Assembly: GCA_902363045.1 (NCBI GenBank)
Contig: CABIYX010000003.1
Span: 70,553 to 134,552 of the forward strand
DNA from: Clostridiales bacterium
GTDB taxonomy: Bacteria; Bacillota; Clostridia; Oscillospirales; Oscillospiraceae
Length of the DNA stretch: 64,000 nt
Reading direction: 5' to 3'
In this document: piece by piece, positions 1 through 8,007 of the stretch
Layout of the letters: each line of letters begins with the position of its first letter
Position numbering within the stretch: position 1 is the first letter of the stretch
The notes under the pieces: generated by a model
Database searches by the model: none
The model's input: only the letters and a program-made list of their open reading frames with translations
Told to the model about the DNA's origin: nothing
Position numbers and translations under genes: made by a program

Positions 1-1047
1 CATCTTGGCGTTCAACTCGGCCGCGCTCATGTCGGGGGTGCAGCCGGCGGTCTCCAGGGCCAGCTTATAGGCATACACGCAGTCATAGGCGTCGGCGGCG
101 AACTGAATGGGGGTCTCGCCGTACTGCTCCTGGTACTTCTTGACAAAGTTCTGGGTGGCCTCGTCCTCATCGTCGGCGTTGAAGGGAGTCAGCAGCATGA
201 CGCCCTCGGCCAGAGCGGGGTCAAAGTTCTTCATGGTGAGGATGCCGTCCATGCCGTCCACGCCGAAGAACTTGGGAGCATAGCCCATGGCCTTGGCCTG
301 GCTGAGGATCAGGGAGGCGGGCTCATAGTAGATGGGCAGGAACAGCAGGTCAGCATCGTCCTGCTTGGCCTGGGTCAGCTGGACGTTGAAGTCGTTCTGA
401 GAGTCGGTGGTAAAGGTGGCGTTGCCCACCACGTTCAGGCCCAGCTTTTCAGCCTCAGCCATGAACTTATCCTTGATGCCGGTGGAGTAGTTGTCGTCGC
501 TCTTCCAAATGATGAAGATCTTCTCCCCCAGCTGCTGCTCCGCGATGTACTGGGCGGAGGCCAGGCCCTGGTTGGGATCAGAGAAGCACATCTGATACAC
601 GTTGTCCTTGCCGGCGATCACATCGGGGGAGGAGGCAGAGGGGGTGAGGGCAAAGATGCCGTCCTCCTGGTTCAGGGCGGAGGTGCTGATGCCAGGCTGG
701 GAGGTGACGGAGCCCAGGGAGATCTGCATTCCCCACTCCTTCAGCGCGTTATAGGCGTTGACCGCCTTCTCCGGGTCGTGCTGGTCGTCCTCATACTTCA
801 GGTCGAACTGGATGGCGCCACCCTGGGCGTTAATCTCGTCCACGGCGATCTGCGCGCCCCGCTGGGCGGCCAGGCCGTAGATGGAGGCCCCTCCGGTGAG
901 GGGGCCGGTGCCGCCCAGCTTGAAGGCGGTGCCGGCGGTGCTGTCCGTGCCGCTGGACGCCGCGCCGGAGCCGGAGCCGCCGCAGGCGGTCATGGACAGG
1001 GTCATGGCCGCGGCCATGGCAAAGGCAAGAAACTTTTTGCTGTTCAT
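1..1047 (-). CDS. Branched-chain amino acid ABC transporter substrate-binding lipoprotein, 3' end cut by window
   Basis: The frame reads from an ATG at 1047 leftwards off the window edge without a stop, giving about 349 residues. The N-terminus is a lipoprotein signal: MNSKKF, a hydrophobic stretch, then a lipobox ending SMTACGG, followed by a Gly/Ser-rich linker. The mature part starts FKLGGTGPLTGGASIYG and contains AVDEINAQGG, typical of periplasmic-binding type I (LivJ/LivK) proteins that capture leucine, isoleucine, valine or related ligands for a LivHMGF permease. The ribosome binding site GGAGAGG lies just upstream. The permease and ATPase genes would lie left of the window. The actual ligand cannot be told from sequence, because this family also binds amides and aromatic compounds. 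Confidence 0.92.
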   Translation of the reverse strand, partial: MNSKKFLAFAMAAAMTLSMTACGGSGSGAASSGTDSTAGTAFKLGGTGPLTGGASIYGLAAQRGAQIAVDEINAQGGAIQFDLKYEDDQHDPEKAVNAYNALKEWGMQISLGSVTSQPGISTSALNQEDGIFALTPSASSPDVIAGKDNVYQMCFSDPNQGLASAQYIAEQQLGEKIFIIWKSDDNYSTGIKDKFMAEAEKLGLNVVGNATFTTDSQNDFNVQLTQAKQDDADLLFLPIYYEPASLILSQAKAMGYAPKFFGVDGMDGILTMKNFDPALAEGVMLLTPFNADDEDEATQNFVKKYQEQYGETPIQFAADAYDCVYAYKLALETAGCTPDMSAAELNAKM

Positions 1048-1083
1048 AGAAACCTCTCCTTTTTTCAACAGGATGGATATATT

Positions 1084-1123
1084 AAAAGGGCGGCTCCGTT
1101 CCAAAGAACGGAGCCGCCCTTTT
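1084..1123 (-). terminator. Hairpin terminator between small membrane protein and LivJ-like gene
   Basis: A perfect 17-bp stem (arms 1084-1100 and 1107-1123) with a 6-nt loop, ending in a T-tract on the minus strand. It sits downstream of the small membrane protein gene and 36 nt before the LivJ-like start. It may end the upstream transcript or attenuate transcription into the transporter gene. I see no separate promoter in the short gap that follows. Confidence 0.75.
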
Positions 1124-1128
1124 AATCC

Positions 1129-1428
1129 TTAATGGATGGAAAGCGGTTGCCTCTTTGGAACAGTGCTTCGGCCCTCCAGGGCCAGAATAATCAACAGCCC
1201 GGCTACGCACAGTACAGACAGTACGTTCACCAGCAGGAGGGACCCGGCCAGAAGGCGCACGAACCCCGCCAGGATAACAAAAAAGGACACCATCATCATG
1301 GTGTCCAACAGGCTCACAGAGGCATTTCCAGACTGGGCCTGGAAATTCGCGCAGGAGGAAGCGGCCGCTGCCATTCCGGCGGCAGAAGCGCAGCTGTACG
1401 CGTTGTGTCCGCAGCTCTGCTTCTTCAT
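1129..1428 (-). CDS. Small predicted membrane protein, function unknown
   Basis: The frame is open from 1587, but the ATG at 1428 is preferred because it follows a purine-rich site (GGGGAGAGGGA). It gives a 99-residue protein. The N-terminal 30 residues are Cys-, Ala- and Ser-rich (MKKQSCGHNAYSC), followed by two hydrophobic segments at about residues 42-60 and 65-84, and a short basic tail. I do not recognise a family. The open frame, the start context and the strong hairpin after the stop support a real gene, but its length and composition leave doubt. Confidence 0.5.
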   Translation of the reverse strand: MKKQSCGHNAYSCASAAGMAAAASSCANFQAQSGNASVSLLDTMMMVSFFVILAGFVRLLAGSLLLVNVLSVLCVAGLLIILALEGRSTVPKRQPLSIH

Positions 1429-1653
1429 GCTCCCTCTCCCCTTTCCAGCTCTGGATGGTTGTGAATTTTGTTCTATTGTAAAGCACCCTCCGCAATTAGT
1501 CAATGGTGCTTTCCACCAGAATCCAGAAAAAGTACACCCCACTTCATGTCCGTTCTGCACAGAATTTTGTCCATGTGCGACGGTCATACCGCAAAAAGCG
1601 ACCGGGCCGCGCCTCCGGCGGAAGCCAGAGACGGACCCGGTCCAGATCCATGT

Positions 1654-2346
1654 TCACAGCTCTGTCAGCGGCATGGGCGCGGGGACCTTCTCCCGGTCCG
1701 TGCTGTCATAGGCCCGGGACAGCTCCTCCAGGGCCACATCCTGGTCAGCCAGCAGGGCGTTCACCTGCTCCAGGCATTTCCCCGCCTTCTCCAGCTGGTC
1801 CGCCGCATGGGAGACGGTGGACTCCACCTCGCTGCGCAGGGCGTCGTACTCCAGCTGGACCCGGCCCAGCCACTGCTCCATTCCCCGGCGCAGCTCCCGC
1901 GCCTGTCCGTCCGCCTCATTCAGCACGTTCTGCGCCCGGCAGTGGGCCTCCAGCTCCACCCCGGCGGCCCGCTCCTTGACGGCCGTGTAGGCTGCCGCCC
2001 CGGGCTCCAGCTCCGCCACACGGCGGCGCAGGCTGTCCCGCTCCCGGCGCAGCTCCTCCAGCTCCCGGCTCTGGGCCTCCTCCCGCTCCCGGCTGGCCTC
2101 CAGCACCGCCTTCACCTGCTCCAGCTGCTGGCTCAGGCTCTCCCGGTCCCGGTTGAGGATGGTCACACGCTCCTCCTGGTCCGACTCCTGAGAGGCCAGC
2201 TTCCGCCGGTCCTCCTCCGCCTCCTCCAGGCACCGCTGAAGCTCTTGCTGCTTCTGAGCGTTCTCCGCCGCCGTCTTTTCCAAATAGTCCAGCACATCCT
2301 GCCGGTTGAAGCCGCCGAAGGCGGCGCTGCGAAAGGGATGGTCCAT
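1654..2346 (-). CDS. DivIVA-like coiled-coil protein
   Basis: The protein has 230 residues. Residues 1-25 (MDHPFRSAAFGGFNRQDVL, then DYLEK) match the short N-terminal membrane-contact motif of DivIVA/GpsB-like proteins, with the family's FGGF-x-R-x-DV pattern. Residues 20-125 form a long, highly charged coiled coil rich in Glu, Arg and Gln, followed by a second helical region to about residue 215. Such proteins sit at division septa and poles and organise cell-wall machinery in Gram-positive bacteria. It is transcribed alone, divergently from the MBOAT operon. A dedicated DivIVA is usually found beside ylm genes, which are not here, so this is more likely a DivIVA-domain paralogue than the canonical protein. 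Confidence 0.7.
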   Translation of the reverse strand: MDHPFRSAAFGGFNRQDVLDYLEKTAAENAQKQQELQRCLEEAEEDRRKLASQESDQEERVTILNRDRESLSQQLEQVKAVLEASREREEAQSRELEELRRERDSLRRRVAELEPGAAAYTAVKERAAGVELEAHCRAQNVLNEADGQARELRRGMEQWLGRVQLEYDALRSEVESTVSHAADQLEKAGKCLEQVNALLADQDVALEELSRAYDSTDREKVPAPMPLTEL

Positions 2347-2450
2347 GGGGCACCTCGTCTCCGCCCCTTTCGGGGCAATTTGTCATATTCCGTGTTATTT
2401 TATCACATTCCCGGCGGAATTACAATTCCAGCCTGCGCCTTCGTCAGGAT

Positions 2451-2479
2451 TTGACGCAAACTTGAAAATACGCTATACT
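2451..2479 (+). promoter_or_regulatory. Promoter of the MBOAT operon
   Basis: TTGACG at 2451-2456, a 17-nt spacer and TATACT at 2474-2479 form a near-consensus sigma-A promoter about 100 nt before the first start codon. The spacing and position were read directly from the sequence. Confidence 0.75.
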
Positions 2480-2576
2480 TAAGCTGTCAAAACCGCCCAG
2501 TTCTGGCCCGATCCCCGGGGATGTACGATCTTCCCCGCACCCGTTTTCCTGATCCTAGGTCAAAGGGGGCCTCCTG

Positions 2577-3995
2577 ATGGTATTCAGCAGCCTTGTGTTT
2601 TTGCTATTCTTTCTGCCCGCCCTGATTCTGGTCTATTATCTCGTCCCCGCCCGGTTCCGGGGACTTCGGAACCTGATCCTACTGGGGGCCAGCCTCTTCT
2701 TTTACTGGTGGGGGGCCGGTCCGCTGGTCCTTTTGATGCTCCTGTCCATCGCCGTCAACTATGTGGGCGGCCTGCTGGCCGGTCAGAGGGACCGGCCCCG
2801 GCTGGCCCGGGCGGGGCTGCTCTTCGCCGTGTGCGCCGGGCTGGGCCTGCTGGCCTGGTTCAAGTACGCCGGATTCCTGGCCCGGACCATCTGCGGCCTG
2901 GGCTTTTCCATCCCCATCCCACAGGTCACTTTGCCCATCGGCATCTCCTTTTTCACCTTCCAGGGCCTCAGCTATGTGATCGATGTGTACCGCGGGGACG
3001 CCCCGATCCAGAAGAATCCGCTAGACACGGCCCTGTATGTGGCCCTGTTTCCCCAGCTGGTGGCCGGCCCCATCGTGCGGTACACCACCGTGATGGAGGA
3101 GATCGCCCACCGGGAGGAGAGTTTAACGGAGTTTGCCGCCGGAGCCACCCGATTCTGCTTCGGTCTGGCGAAAAAGATGGTGCTGGCCAACTCCATGGGC
3201 CAGATCGCCGACGGAGTCTTTGGCCAGACAGCGGCCAACCTGGACCCCGGCCTGGCCTGGGTGGGTGCTCTGGCCTATACCTTCCAGATCTACTTTGATT
3301 TCTCCGCCTACTCGGATATGGCCATCGGCCTGGGTCGTATGTTCGGTTTCCACTTCCTGGAGAATTTCAACTATCCCTACATCTCCCGCTCCGTCACTGA
3401 GTTCTGGCGGCGGTGGCATATCTCCCTCAGCTCCTGGTTCCGGGACTATGTGTATATCCCTTTGGGAGGCAACCGCTGCTCCAGGCCTAAGCAGATCCGC
3501 AACATTCTGGCGGTGTGGCTGCTCACCGGCCTGTGGCACGGGGCCGCCTGGACCTTTATCCTGTGGGGGCTGTGGTTCTGTGTGCTGCTGCTGGGTGAAA
3601 AATTTCTGTGGGGAAAGTATCTGGAGCGGCTGCCCGGCCTGATCCGCTGGGCCTGCGCCATGCTGGCCGTCATCCTCAGCTGGGTGCTGTTCCGGGCGGC
3701 AGATCTGGAGCAAGCCCTGGCCTATCTGGGGGCCATGTTCAGCCAAACCACCGGCCTGGCCCAGGACGGTCAGGCGGTCTACTACCTGCTCCAGTTCTGG
3801 CCGGAGTGGATCCTCGCCCTCATTGCCTTCCTGCCGGTGAAGCAGTGGCTCCAGTCCTGGCTGGAGGCCCGCGGGTCCGCCGGACAGAGGATCGCCCTGT
3901 GGGCGCCCCGGGTACTGGCCCTGGGGCTGCTGGTCCTCTCCTATGGGCTGCTGGTCACCGGCTCCTTCAACCCCTTTATTTATTTCCAATTTTAA
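2577..3995 (+). CDS. MBOAT-family membrane O-acyltransferase (AlgI/DltB-like)
   Basis: The 472-residue polytopic membrane protein starts VFSSLVFLLFFLPALIL and has about ten hydrophobic segments. It carries MBOAT landmarks: the RYT region around LVAGPIVRYTTV, the signature EFWRRWHISLSSWFRDYVYI near residue 270, and the catalytic-type histidine in LLTGLWHGAAWTF. Family members take an acyl group from a cytoplasmic donor and pass it across the membrane to acylate a surface polymer such as alginate, cellulose or teichoic acid. The next gene encodes the expected extracytoplasmic SGNH-like partner, 12 nt downstream. The polymer modified here is unknown, because no polysaccharide synthesis genes lie nearby. 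Confidence 0.93.
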   Translation: MVFSSLVFLLFFLPALILVYYLVPARFRGLRNLILLGASLFFYWWGAGPLVLLMLLSIAVNYVGGLLAGQRDRPRLARAGLLFAVCAGLGLLAWFKYAGFLARTICGLGFSIPIPQVTLPIGISFFTFQGLSYVIDVYRGDAPIQKNPLDTALYVALFPQLVAGPIVRYTTVMEEIAHREESLTEFAAGATRFCFGLAKKMVLANSMGQIADGVFGQTAANLDPGLAWVGALAYTFQIYFDFSAYSDMAIGLGRMFGFHFLENFNYPYISRSVTEFWRRWHISLSSWFRDYVYIPLGGNRCSRPKQIRNILAVWLLTGLWHGAAWTFILWGLWFCVLLLGEKFLWGKYLERLPGLIRWACAMLAVILSWVLFRAADLEQALAYLGAMFSQTTGLAQDGQAVYYLLQFWPEWILALIAFLPVKQWLQSWLEARGSAGQRIALWAPRVLALGLLVLSYGLLVTGSFNPFIYFQF

Positions 3996-4007
3996 GGAGG
4001 ACCCTCC

Positions 4008-5210
4008 ATGAAAAAGAGCAGATGGGCCGACTGGTTCCTGGTCATCGGCTTTGTGGGATTTCTGGCTCTGGCCCTGGCGGTCACTCTGGTCCGTCCGAAA
4101 TCCGGCTGGTCCTACTATGAGAACCGGAATCTGGCCCGCCCGGCGGAGCTGTCGGTGGAGACGCTGCTGGACGGGACCTTCCCCGCCAGCGTGGAGCCGG
4201 TGCTCCAGGACCACGCCGCCGGGCGGAACACCCTGATGAAGCTGTCCGTCTGGGTCGACCTGCACCTGTTCCACCGCCCGGTGGTCAACCAGGTAGTCCC
4301 TGCGGATGGGATGCTCCTGGGCTGGAACCCCTATGAAACTCCGGACCCCGCCGGGATCACCGCCCAGGCGGAGCACATGGCGGAGGAGCTGGCCCGCCTG
4401 CGGGATGTGGTGGAGGAGTACGGCGGGCACTTCTGCTATGCAGCGGTCCCGGGACAGTACGCCTACTACCCGGACGCCTATCCGGACTTTCTCAACAACC
4501 GGGAGGCGTATACCGCTCTGGAGGTCCCCGCCCTCACCCATGCCATGGCGGAACGTGGGATGGATCTTCTGGACATGGGGCCGGTGCTGGACACAGCTGG
4601 TAACCCCAGGGAATATTACTCCATGGCCGACTACCACTATCAGTTCGGCGGAGCCTATCTCACCTACCGGGCCATCCTGGAGCGCCTCAGCGCGGAGCTG
4701 GGTACAGAGCTGACCATTTTGGACGGAAACTCCCTCGCGGTGGAGACCCTGCCCAACCCCTATCTGGGCTCCCGGGGGCGGAAGCTTTTTGGCCTGGAGG
4801 ACTGCGGGGAACACCTGACCATCGGCCTGCCCAGGGCCCCCGTCCCCTTCACCCGGACGGACAACGGCACGGAGACCGCCCCGACAGTATATGCCCTCCC
4901 CGCCACCGGCACAGAGGGGGTGCTTTACTCCCTCTACATGGGGGGCGATGTGGGCGAGACCGTAATCGAGACCAACCGCCCCGACCTGCCCTCCATCCTC
5001 ATCTACGGGGACAGCTTCACAAACCCGGTGGAGTGCCTGGCTTATTACAGTTTTGATGAGATGCGCTCCATTGACCTGCGCCATTATCGTGAAATGCCCC
5101 TGGCCGACTACATCCGCCTCCACCAGCCGGACATCGTGGTGGGGATCCGGGACTATGAGGCTCTGCTGTCCACCGACTACAACGGAAATCTCTTCCAGCT
5201 CCAGCCCTGA
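4008..5210 (+). CDS. DHHW/AlgJ-like extracytoplasmic SGNH-type protein
   Basis: The 400-residue protein starts with one N-terminal membrane anchor (residues 8-28, WFLVIGFVGFLALALAV) followed by an extracellular domain. SGNH-type motifs are visible: a GDS motif in SILIYGDSFTNPVE and an ADYHYQFGGAYLTY segment that corresponds to the DxHW-type block of DHHW/AlgX/AlgJ proteins. The partner His is preceded by Tyr-His rather than the usual His-Trp. Proteins of this group receive the acyl group from an MBOAT partner and transfer it to the polymer outside the cell. It lies 12 nt after the MBOAT gene with its own AAGGAGG site, so the two are almost certainly co-transcribed. Confidence 0.85.
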   Translation: MKKSRWADWFLVIGFVGFLALALAVTLVRPKSGWSYYENRNLARPAELSVETLLDGTFPASVEPVLQDHAAGRNTLMKLSVWVDLHLFHRPVVNQVVPADGMLLGWNPYETPDPAGITAQAEHMAEELARLRDVVEEYGGHFCYAAVPGQYAYYPDAYPDFLNNREAYTALEVPALTHAMAERGMDLLDMGPVLDTAGNPREYYSMADYHYQFGGAYLTYRAILERLSAELGTELTILDGNSLAVETLPNPYLGSRGRKLFGLEDCGEHLTIGLPRAPVPFTRTDNGTETAPTVYALPATGTEGVLYSLYMGGDVGETVIETNRPDLPSILIYGDSFTNPVECLAYYSFDEMRSIDLRHYREMPLADYIRLHQPDIVVGIRDYEALLSTDYNGNLFQLQP

Positions 5211-5225
5211 CAGGAGGTACGCGCT

Positions 5226-5594
5226 ATGAAGTTCAAAGACGGATCCGCCTGCCCGGCCCCGGACGTGGAGGCGCTGGCCCGGGACTATGAACAGGCCCGG
5301 GACCTGGGTGAGGTGCGCCTGGGCCGTCTGGGACTATACCTTCCCCGGCTCACCCAGACGGTCTTTCTCCCTCTGGCGGCCCTCGCCCACGTCTACCTGC
5401 GTCTGGAGGACCTCCCGGTGGGCATGGGCTGCCGCCGGGTCCCCGTGGGGCAGTATTTTCTGATGGCCGTTCTCCGGAACGGCGGAAGCTATAAGGCCGC
5501 CCTGACGGACCGCACCTGCGGCGACTGGGCCCTGGAGCAGCTTCATACCCTTGTGCCGGAGCTTCGGACCGGCTGGGTCCCCGGCCGGGATTGA
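5226..5594 (+). CDS. Hypothetical protein in MBOAT operon
   Basis: The 122-residue, mainly soluble protein begins MKFKDGSACPAPDVEALARD and is rich in Leu, Arg and Gly. It has a good AGGAGG site and starts 15 nt after the DHHW-like gene, so it is likely the third gene of the operon. I do not recognise a domain. There is no signal peptide or clear membrane helix, so it is probably cytoplasmic. A role with the acylation pair is suggested only by position. Confidence 0.7.
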   Translation: MKFKDGSACPAPDVEALARDYEQARDLGEVRLGRLGLYLPRLTQTVFLPLAALAHVYLRLEDLPVGMGCRRVPVGQYFLMAVLRNGGSYKAALTDRTCGDWALEQLHTLVPELRTGWVPGRD

Positions 5595-5666
5595 CGGCCA
5601 TTTTCCCTTTTTCTGGGTTTCTCGTGTTCCGCTTGTGCAGACTGAATAATTAATTTGAAAAAGTGC

Positions 5667-5694
5667 TTGACATTTTGGCGGAAGTCGTTATAAT
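5667..5694 (+). promoter_or_regulatory. Consensus promoter before the ald leader
   Basis: TTGACA at 5667-5672, a 16-nt spacer and a perfect TATAAT at 5689-5694. Transcription would start near 5701, about 220 nt before the alanine dehydrogenase start codon, and would cover the structured leader and its hairpin. Confidence 0.85.
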
Positions 5695-5701
5695 GCAGAT
5701 A

Positions 5702-5821
5702 ACGATATGTGCTGCTTTAGCTGTCAGATAGGGCCTCCGCCCTGCCATCACAGATAAAATCCAGCAAAGACGAATCAACATCCCGTGTTGCGGGCTATTC
5801 TCCGTCTTTGCTGGTTTTTTT
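5702..5821 (+). ncRNA. Structured ald leader or short RNA ending in an intrinsic terminator
   Basis: From the expected start to the T-tract is about 120 nt. Visible elements are a small domain where CTGT (about 5719) can pair with ACAG around an inner AGGGC-ctcc-GCCCT hairpin, and a long terminator stem with 12-bp arms (5761-5772 and 5803-5814) followed by seven Ts. The terminator's loop holds a nested CCCG/CGGG pair. A strong promoter, compact folded RNA and terminator ahead of a catabolic gene fit a riboswitch-type attenuator or an independent small RNA. I could not match it to a known riboswitch class: there is no T-box sequence and no glycine or lysine switch core that I recognise. Confidence 0.5.
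5761..5821 (+). terminator. Intrinsic terminator in the ald leader
   Basis: The arms CCAGCAAAGACG (5761-5772) and CGTCTTTGCTGG (5803-5814) are followed directly by TTTTTTT. It lies about 100 nt upstream of ald, so transcription must read through it or be stopped there conditionally. Confidence 0.85.
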
Positions 5822-5923
5822 GTTGTTCGGAGCCTTCCCCCCTCCGGGGCCCGTCAGACCGGGCGCTCCGGAGGCCGCAGGACCCGGGTCAGGCACATAT
5901 CAAATACGAAAAGGAGAATGGAC

Positions 5924-7036
5924 ATGACGATCGGCGTAGTAAAGGAAATCAAAAACAATGAGTTTCGTGTGGGACTGACCCCCGACGCAGTCAGCGCTTT
6001 TGTTCAGGCTGGGCACCCCGTACTGGTGGAGAAGGGCGCGGGACTGGGTTCCGGCTTCCCCGACGAGGAGTATGTGCAGGCCGGCGCCACTCTGGAGGAT
6101 ACCGCAGAGGCCGTCTGGAACAAGTCCGGCATGATCGTGAAGGTCAAGGAGCCCATCGAGTGCGAGTACCGCTTCTTCCGTAAGGACCTGATCCTCTATA
6201 CCTATCTGCACCTGGCCGCTGACGCCCCCCTGACCAAGGCTCTGATGGAGTCCGGCGTGAAGGCCATCGCCTATGAGACCATCGTGGGCCGCAACGGCGG
6301 TCTGCCCTGCCTGACCCCCATGAGCGAGATCGCCGGCCGTATGTCCGTGCAGGAGGGCGCCAAGTACCTGGAAAAGACCTTCGGCGGCCGCGGCGTGCTG
6401 CTGGCCGGCGTCCCCGGCGTGGCCCGCGCCAACGTGGTCATCCTGGGCGGCGGCAACGTGGGCACCAACGCCTGCAAGATCGCCGTGGGCATGGGCGCCA
6501 ACGTGACCATCCTGGACGTCAACCCCGCCCGTCTGGCCTATCTGGACGACATCTTCCCCCGCCAGATCACCACTCTGTACAGCACCCGTGAGAACATCCG
6601 CAGCTGCCTCAAGACCGCCGATCTGGTCATCGGCGCCGTTCTCCTCCCCGGCCGCGCCGCCCCCAAGCTGGTCCGCCGTGAGGATCTGAGCCTGATGAAG
6701 CCCGGCGCCGTCCTGGTGGACGTGGCCGTGGATCAGGGCGGCTGCATCGAGACCACCCACGCCACCACCCACGCCGACCCCGTCTTTATGGTGGACGGCA
6801 TCGTCCACTACTGCGTCGCCAATATGCCCGGCGCGGTGGCCCGCACCGCCACCCAGGCCCTGGTCAACACCACCCTGTCCTATGGCCTGCGTCTGGCCGC
6901 TGACGGCGTGGAGAAGGCCTGCGCCGCCGACCCCGGACTGCTGCTCGGCCTGAACTGCTATGACGGCCACTGCACCTTCCCCGGTGTTGCCGAGGCGCTG
7001 AACCTGGAGTATGTGGACCCCAAGACTCTGATCTGA
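5924..7036 (+). CDS. ald: Alanine dehydrogenase
   Basis: The enzyme catalyses reversible NAD-dependent deamination of L-alanine to pyruvate and ammonia. The 370-residue length is normal for the family. It begins MTIGVVKEIKNNEFRVGLTP, with the AlaDh/PNT N-terminal domain, then the nucleotide-binding motif VILGGGNVGTNACKIAVGMG near residue 170, and the late signature VDVAVDQGGCIET. An upstream in-frame ATG at 5918 is only 1 nt from the AAGGAG site; the ATG at 5924 has the proper 7-nt spacing and is preferred. It is monocistronic, between its structured leader and a strong terminator. It would supply pyruvate or ammonia in an amino-acid fermenter. Confidence 0.96.
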   Translation: MTIGVVKEIKNNEFRVGLTPDAVSAFVQAGHPVLVEKGAGLGSGFPDEEYVQAGATLEDTAEAVWNKSGMIVKVKEPIECEYRFFRKDLILYTYLHLAADAPLTKALMESGVKAIAYETIVGRNGGLPCLTPMSEIAGRMSVQEGAKYLEKTFGGRGVLLAGVPGVARANVVILGGGNVGTNACKIAVGMGANVTILDVNPARLAYLDDIFPRQITTLYSTRENIRSCLKTADLVIGAVLLPGRAAPKLVRREDLSLMKPGAVLVDVAVDQGGCIETTHATTHADPVFMVDGIVHYCVANMPGAVARTATQALVNTTLSYGLRLAADGVEKACAADPGLLLGLNCYDGHCTFPGVAEALNLEYVDPKTLI

Positions 7037-7063
7037 TTTTTGCGCGAACCCCCTTTTCTGATT

Positions 7064-7101
7064 GGACAGGCCCGCTCAGCATGAGCGGACCTGTCCTTTT
7101 T
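7064..7101 (+). terminator. Terminator after ald
   Basis: A 15-bp stem with arms starting at 7064 and ending at 7096, a very short loop, then TTTTT. Confidence 0.85.
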
Positions 7102-7131
7102 CCCTTCTCTGCTCGGAATCTGTGTTGATAT

Positions 7132-7171
7132 AAAAATATCCAGCAAATCATCCCTCGATTTGCTGGATATT
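7132..7171 (-). terminator. Terminator of the small lipoprotein gene
   Basis: A perfect 15-bp stem (7135-7149 with 7157-7171) followed on the minus strand by a T-run (positions 7136-7132). It lies 50 nt past the lipoprotein stop and converges with the ald terminator. Confidence 0.8.
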
Positions 7172-7221
7172 ATGCTTATACCCCACATATATTGATACTT
7201 TGGTCTCACAATTTATTCCTA

Positions 7222-7605
7222 TCATGTGTCATTCATCAGAAACCGCTCCCCATCAGATACCTTGACGCAGATAAAATTGCTGGAATCTTCTTCCTGAAAG
7301 ACAAGCCCATCCTGGTCAACAGCAAAACGGTTTACGCGATCATGTCCGCTATCATCAGAAATCGTTAAAATATTTTGTTCCAATTCCCATGTTCCATGTC
7401 CAATATAGCTGCTCAAAAGTCCTTCATAATACTGGAATGTACCATCACTGTTAATTGTAAGGGTAAAATTCCCTCCAAAGCCATCTCCCTCATAGGTATA
7501 GCTCTGATCTGTGATGTCGTCTTCCTGCACCATTGCCTCTTGTCCACTTCCACAGCCTGCCAGCACACAAGACAATATCACACCAAATAATATGAACAAT
7601 TTCAT
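7222..7605 (-). CDS. Small secreted lipoprotein, function unknown
   Basis: The frame extends upstream to 7743, but the ATG at 7605 begins a clear lipoprotein signal, MKLFILFGVILSCVLAGCGS, preceded by AAGAAGG. The protein has 127 residues. The mature part contains FTLTINSDGTFQYYEG and GTWELEQNILTISDDSG, a pattern common in small beta-barrel lipoproteins of the lipocalin-like, DUF-type class. The gene and its surroundings (about 7100-7720) are clearly more AT-rich than the flanking genes, which suggests recent acquisition. I cannot name a function. Confidence 0.8.
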   Translation of the reverse strand: MKLFILFGVILSCVLAGCGSGQEAMVQEDDITDQSYTYEGDGFGGNFTLTINSDGTFQYYEGLLSSYIGHGTWELEQNILTISDDSGHDRVNRFAVDQDGLVFQEEDSSNFICVKVSDGERFLMNDT

Positions 7606-7730
7606 ATCAATTACCTTCTTCAAAGTTATGCTTATGATATACAATAGACGCAGAATCCTTTGGTATTTTCTTATTTTACTATGTTTAAATGGTTTCTGCA
7701 AGGTATGTCGGTAAAATCGTCGGAGTGACG

Positions 7731-7817
7731 GCCCATCAAGCACGATTCGGAACCAAGAGTGCCGCTCATGCCGTTTTACAGCTCGGGGCTGCCATTTCGT
7801 GAATCGATGGGCTTTTT
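7731..7817 (+). promoter_or_regulatory. Structured intergenic element ending in a T-tract, upstream of queT
   Basis: GCCCATC (7731-7737) pairs with GATGGGC (7806-7812), directly followed by TTTTT. CACGA and TCGTG can continue the stem inwards. The enclosed sequence is GC-rich and hairpin-prone. It looks like a terminator or attenuator closing an RNA domain ahead of queT, but it is 190 nt from the gene and I could not assign it to a family. Confidence 0.4.
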
Positions 7818-7858
7818 CAATCAGCTTTCAGCCTGAGCAGGGGACTTTTTCTCTTTTG

Positions 7859-8000
7859 CTGGACAAATGCTCCGGCTTGTGTTAGGATACCTGCTGACGA
7901 GTCTCCACACCTCGTCCAAGCGGGACCCGGCCCTCCGGCCTGTCTCCCGTTCGTTCGGCGGAGCATCTGCTCCGGCGTTCTCTAAACAAGAAAATGGAGG
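7859..8000 (+). promoter_or_regulatory. Long structured leader of queT, possible preQ1-type riboswitch
   Basis: The stretch holds at least two strong hairpins: GACGAG/CTCGTC (7896-7916) and CGGAGCA/TGCTCCG (7959-7974). The 5' segment GCTCCGG near 7868 can compete for the second arm, which would give mutually exclusive folds. A GGAGG ribosome site follows about 15 nt later. QueT-family genes are commonly controlled by preQ1 riboswitches. I could not match the type I or type II consensus, so the class assignment is inference from gene context only. Confidence 0.35.
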
Positions 8001-8007
8001 TTTTTTT

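Noticed and set aside
3123..5123. 666-residue open frame antisense to the MBOAT and DHHW genes
   Set aside because: Low-complexity, His/Gln/Gly-rich translation with no family features; it mirrors GC-rich coding on the other strand.
7891..7930. CTGACGA followed by a stem, similar to the start of a hammerhead ribozyme core
   Set aside because: No GAAA segment and no third stem in the right place, so the core cannot form.
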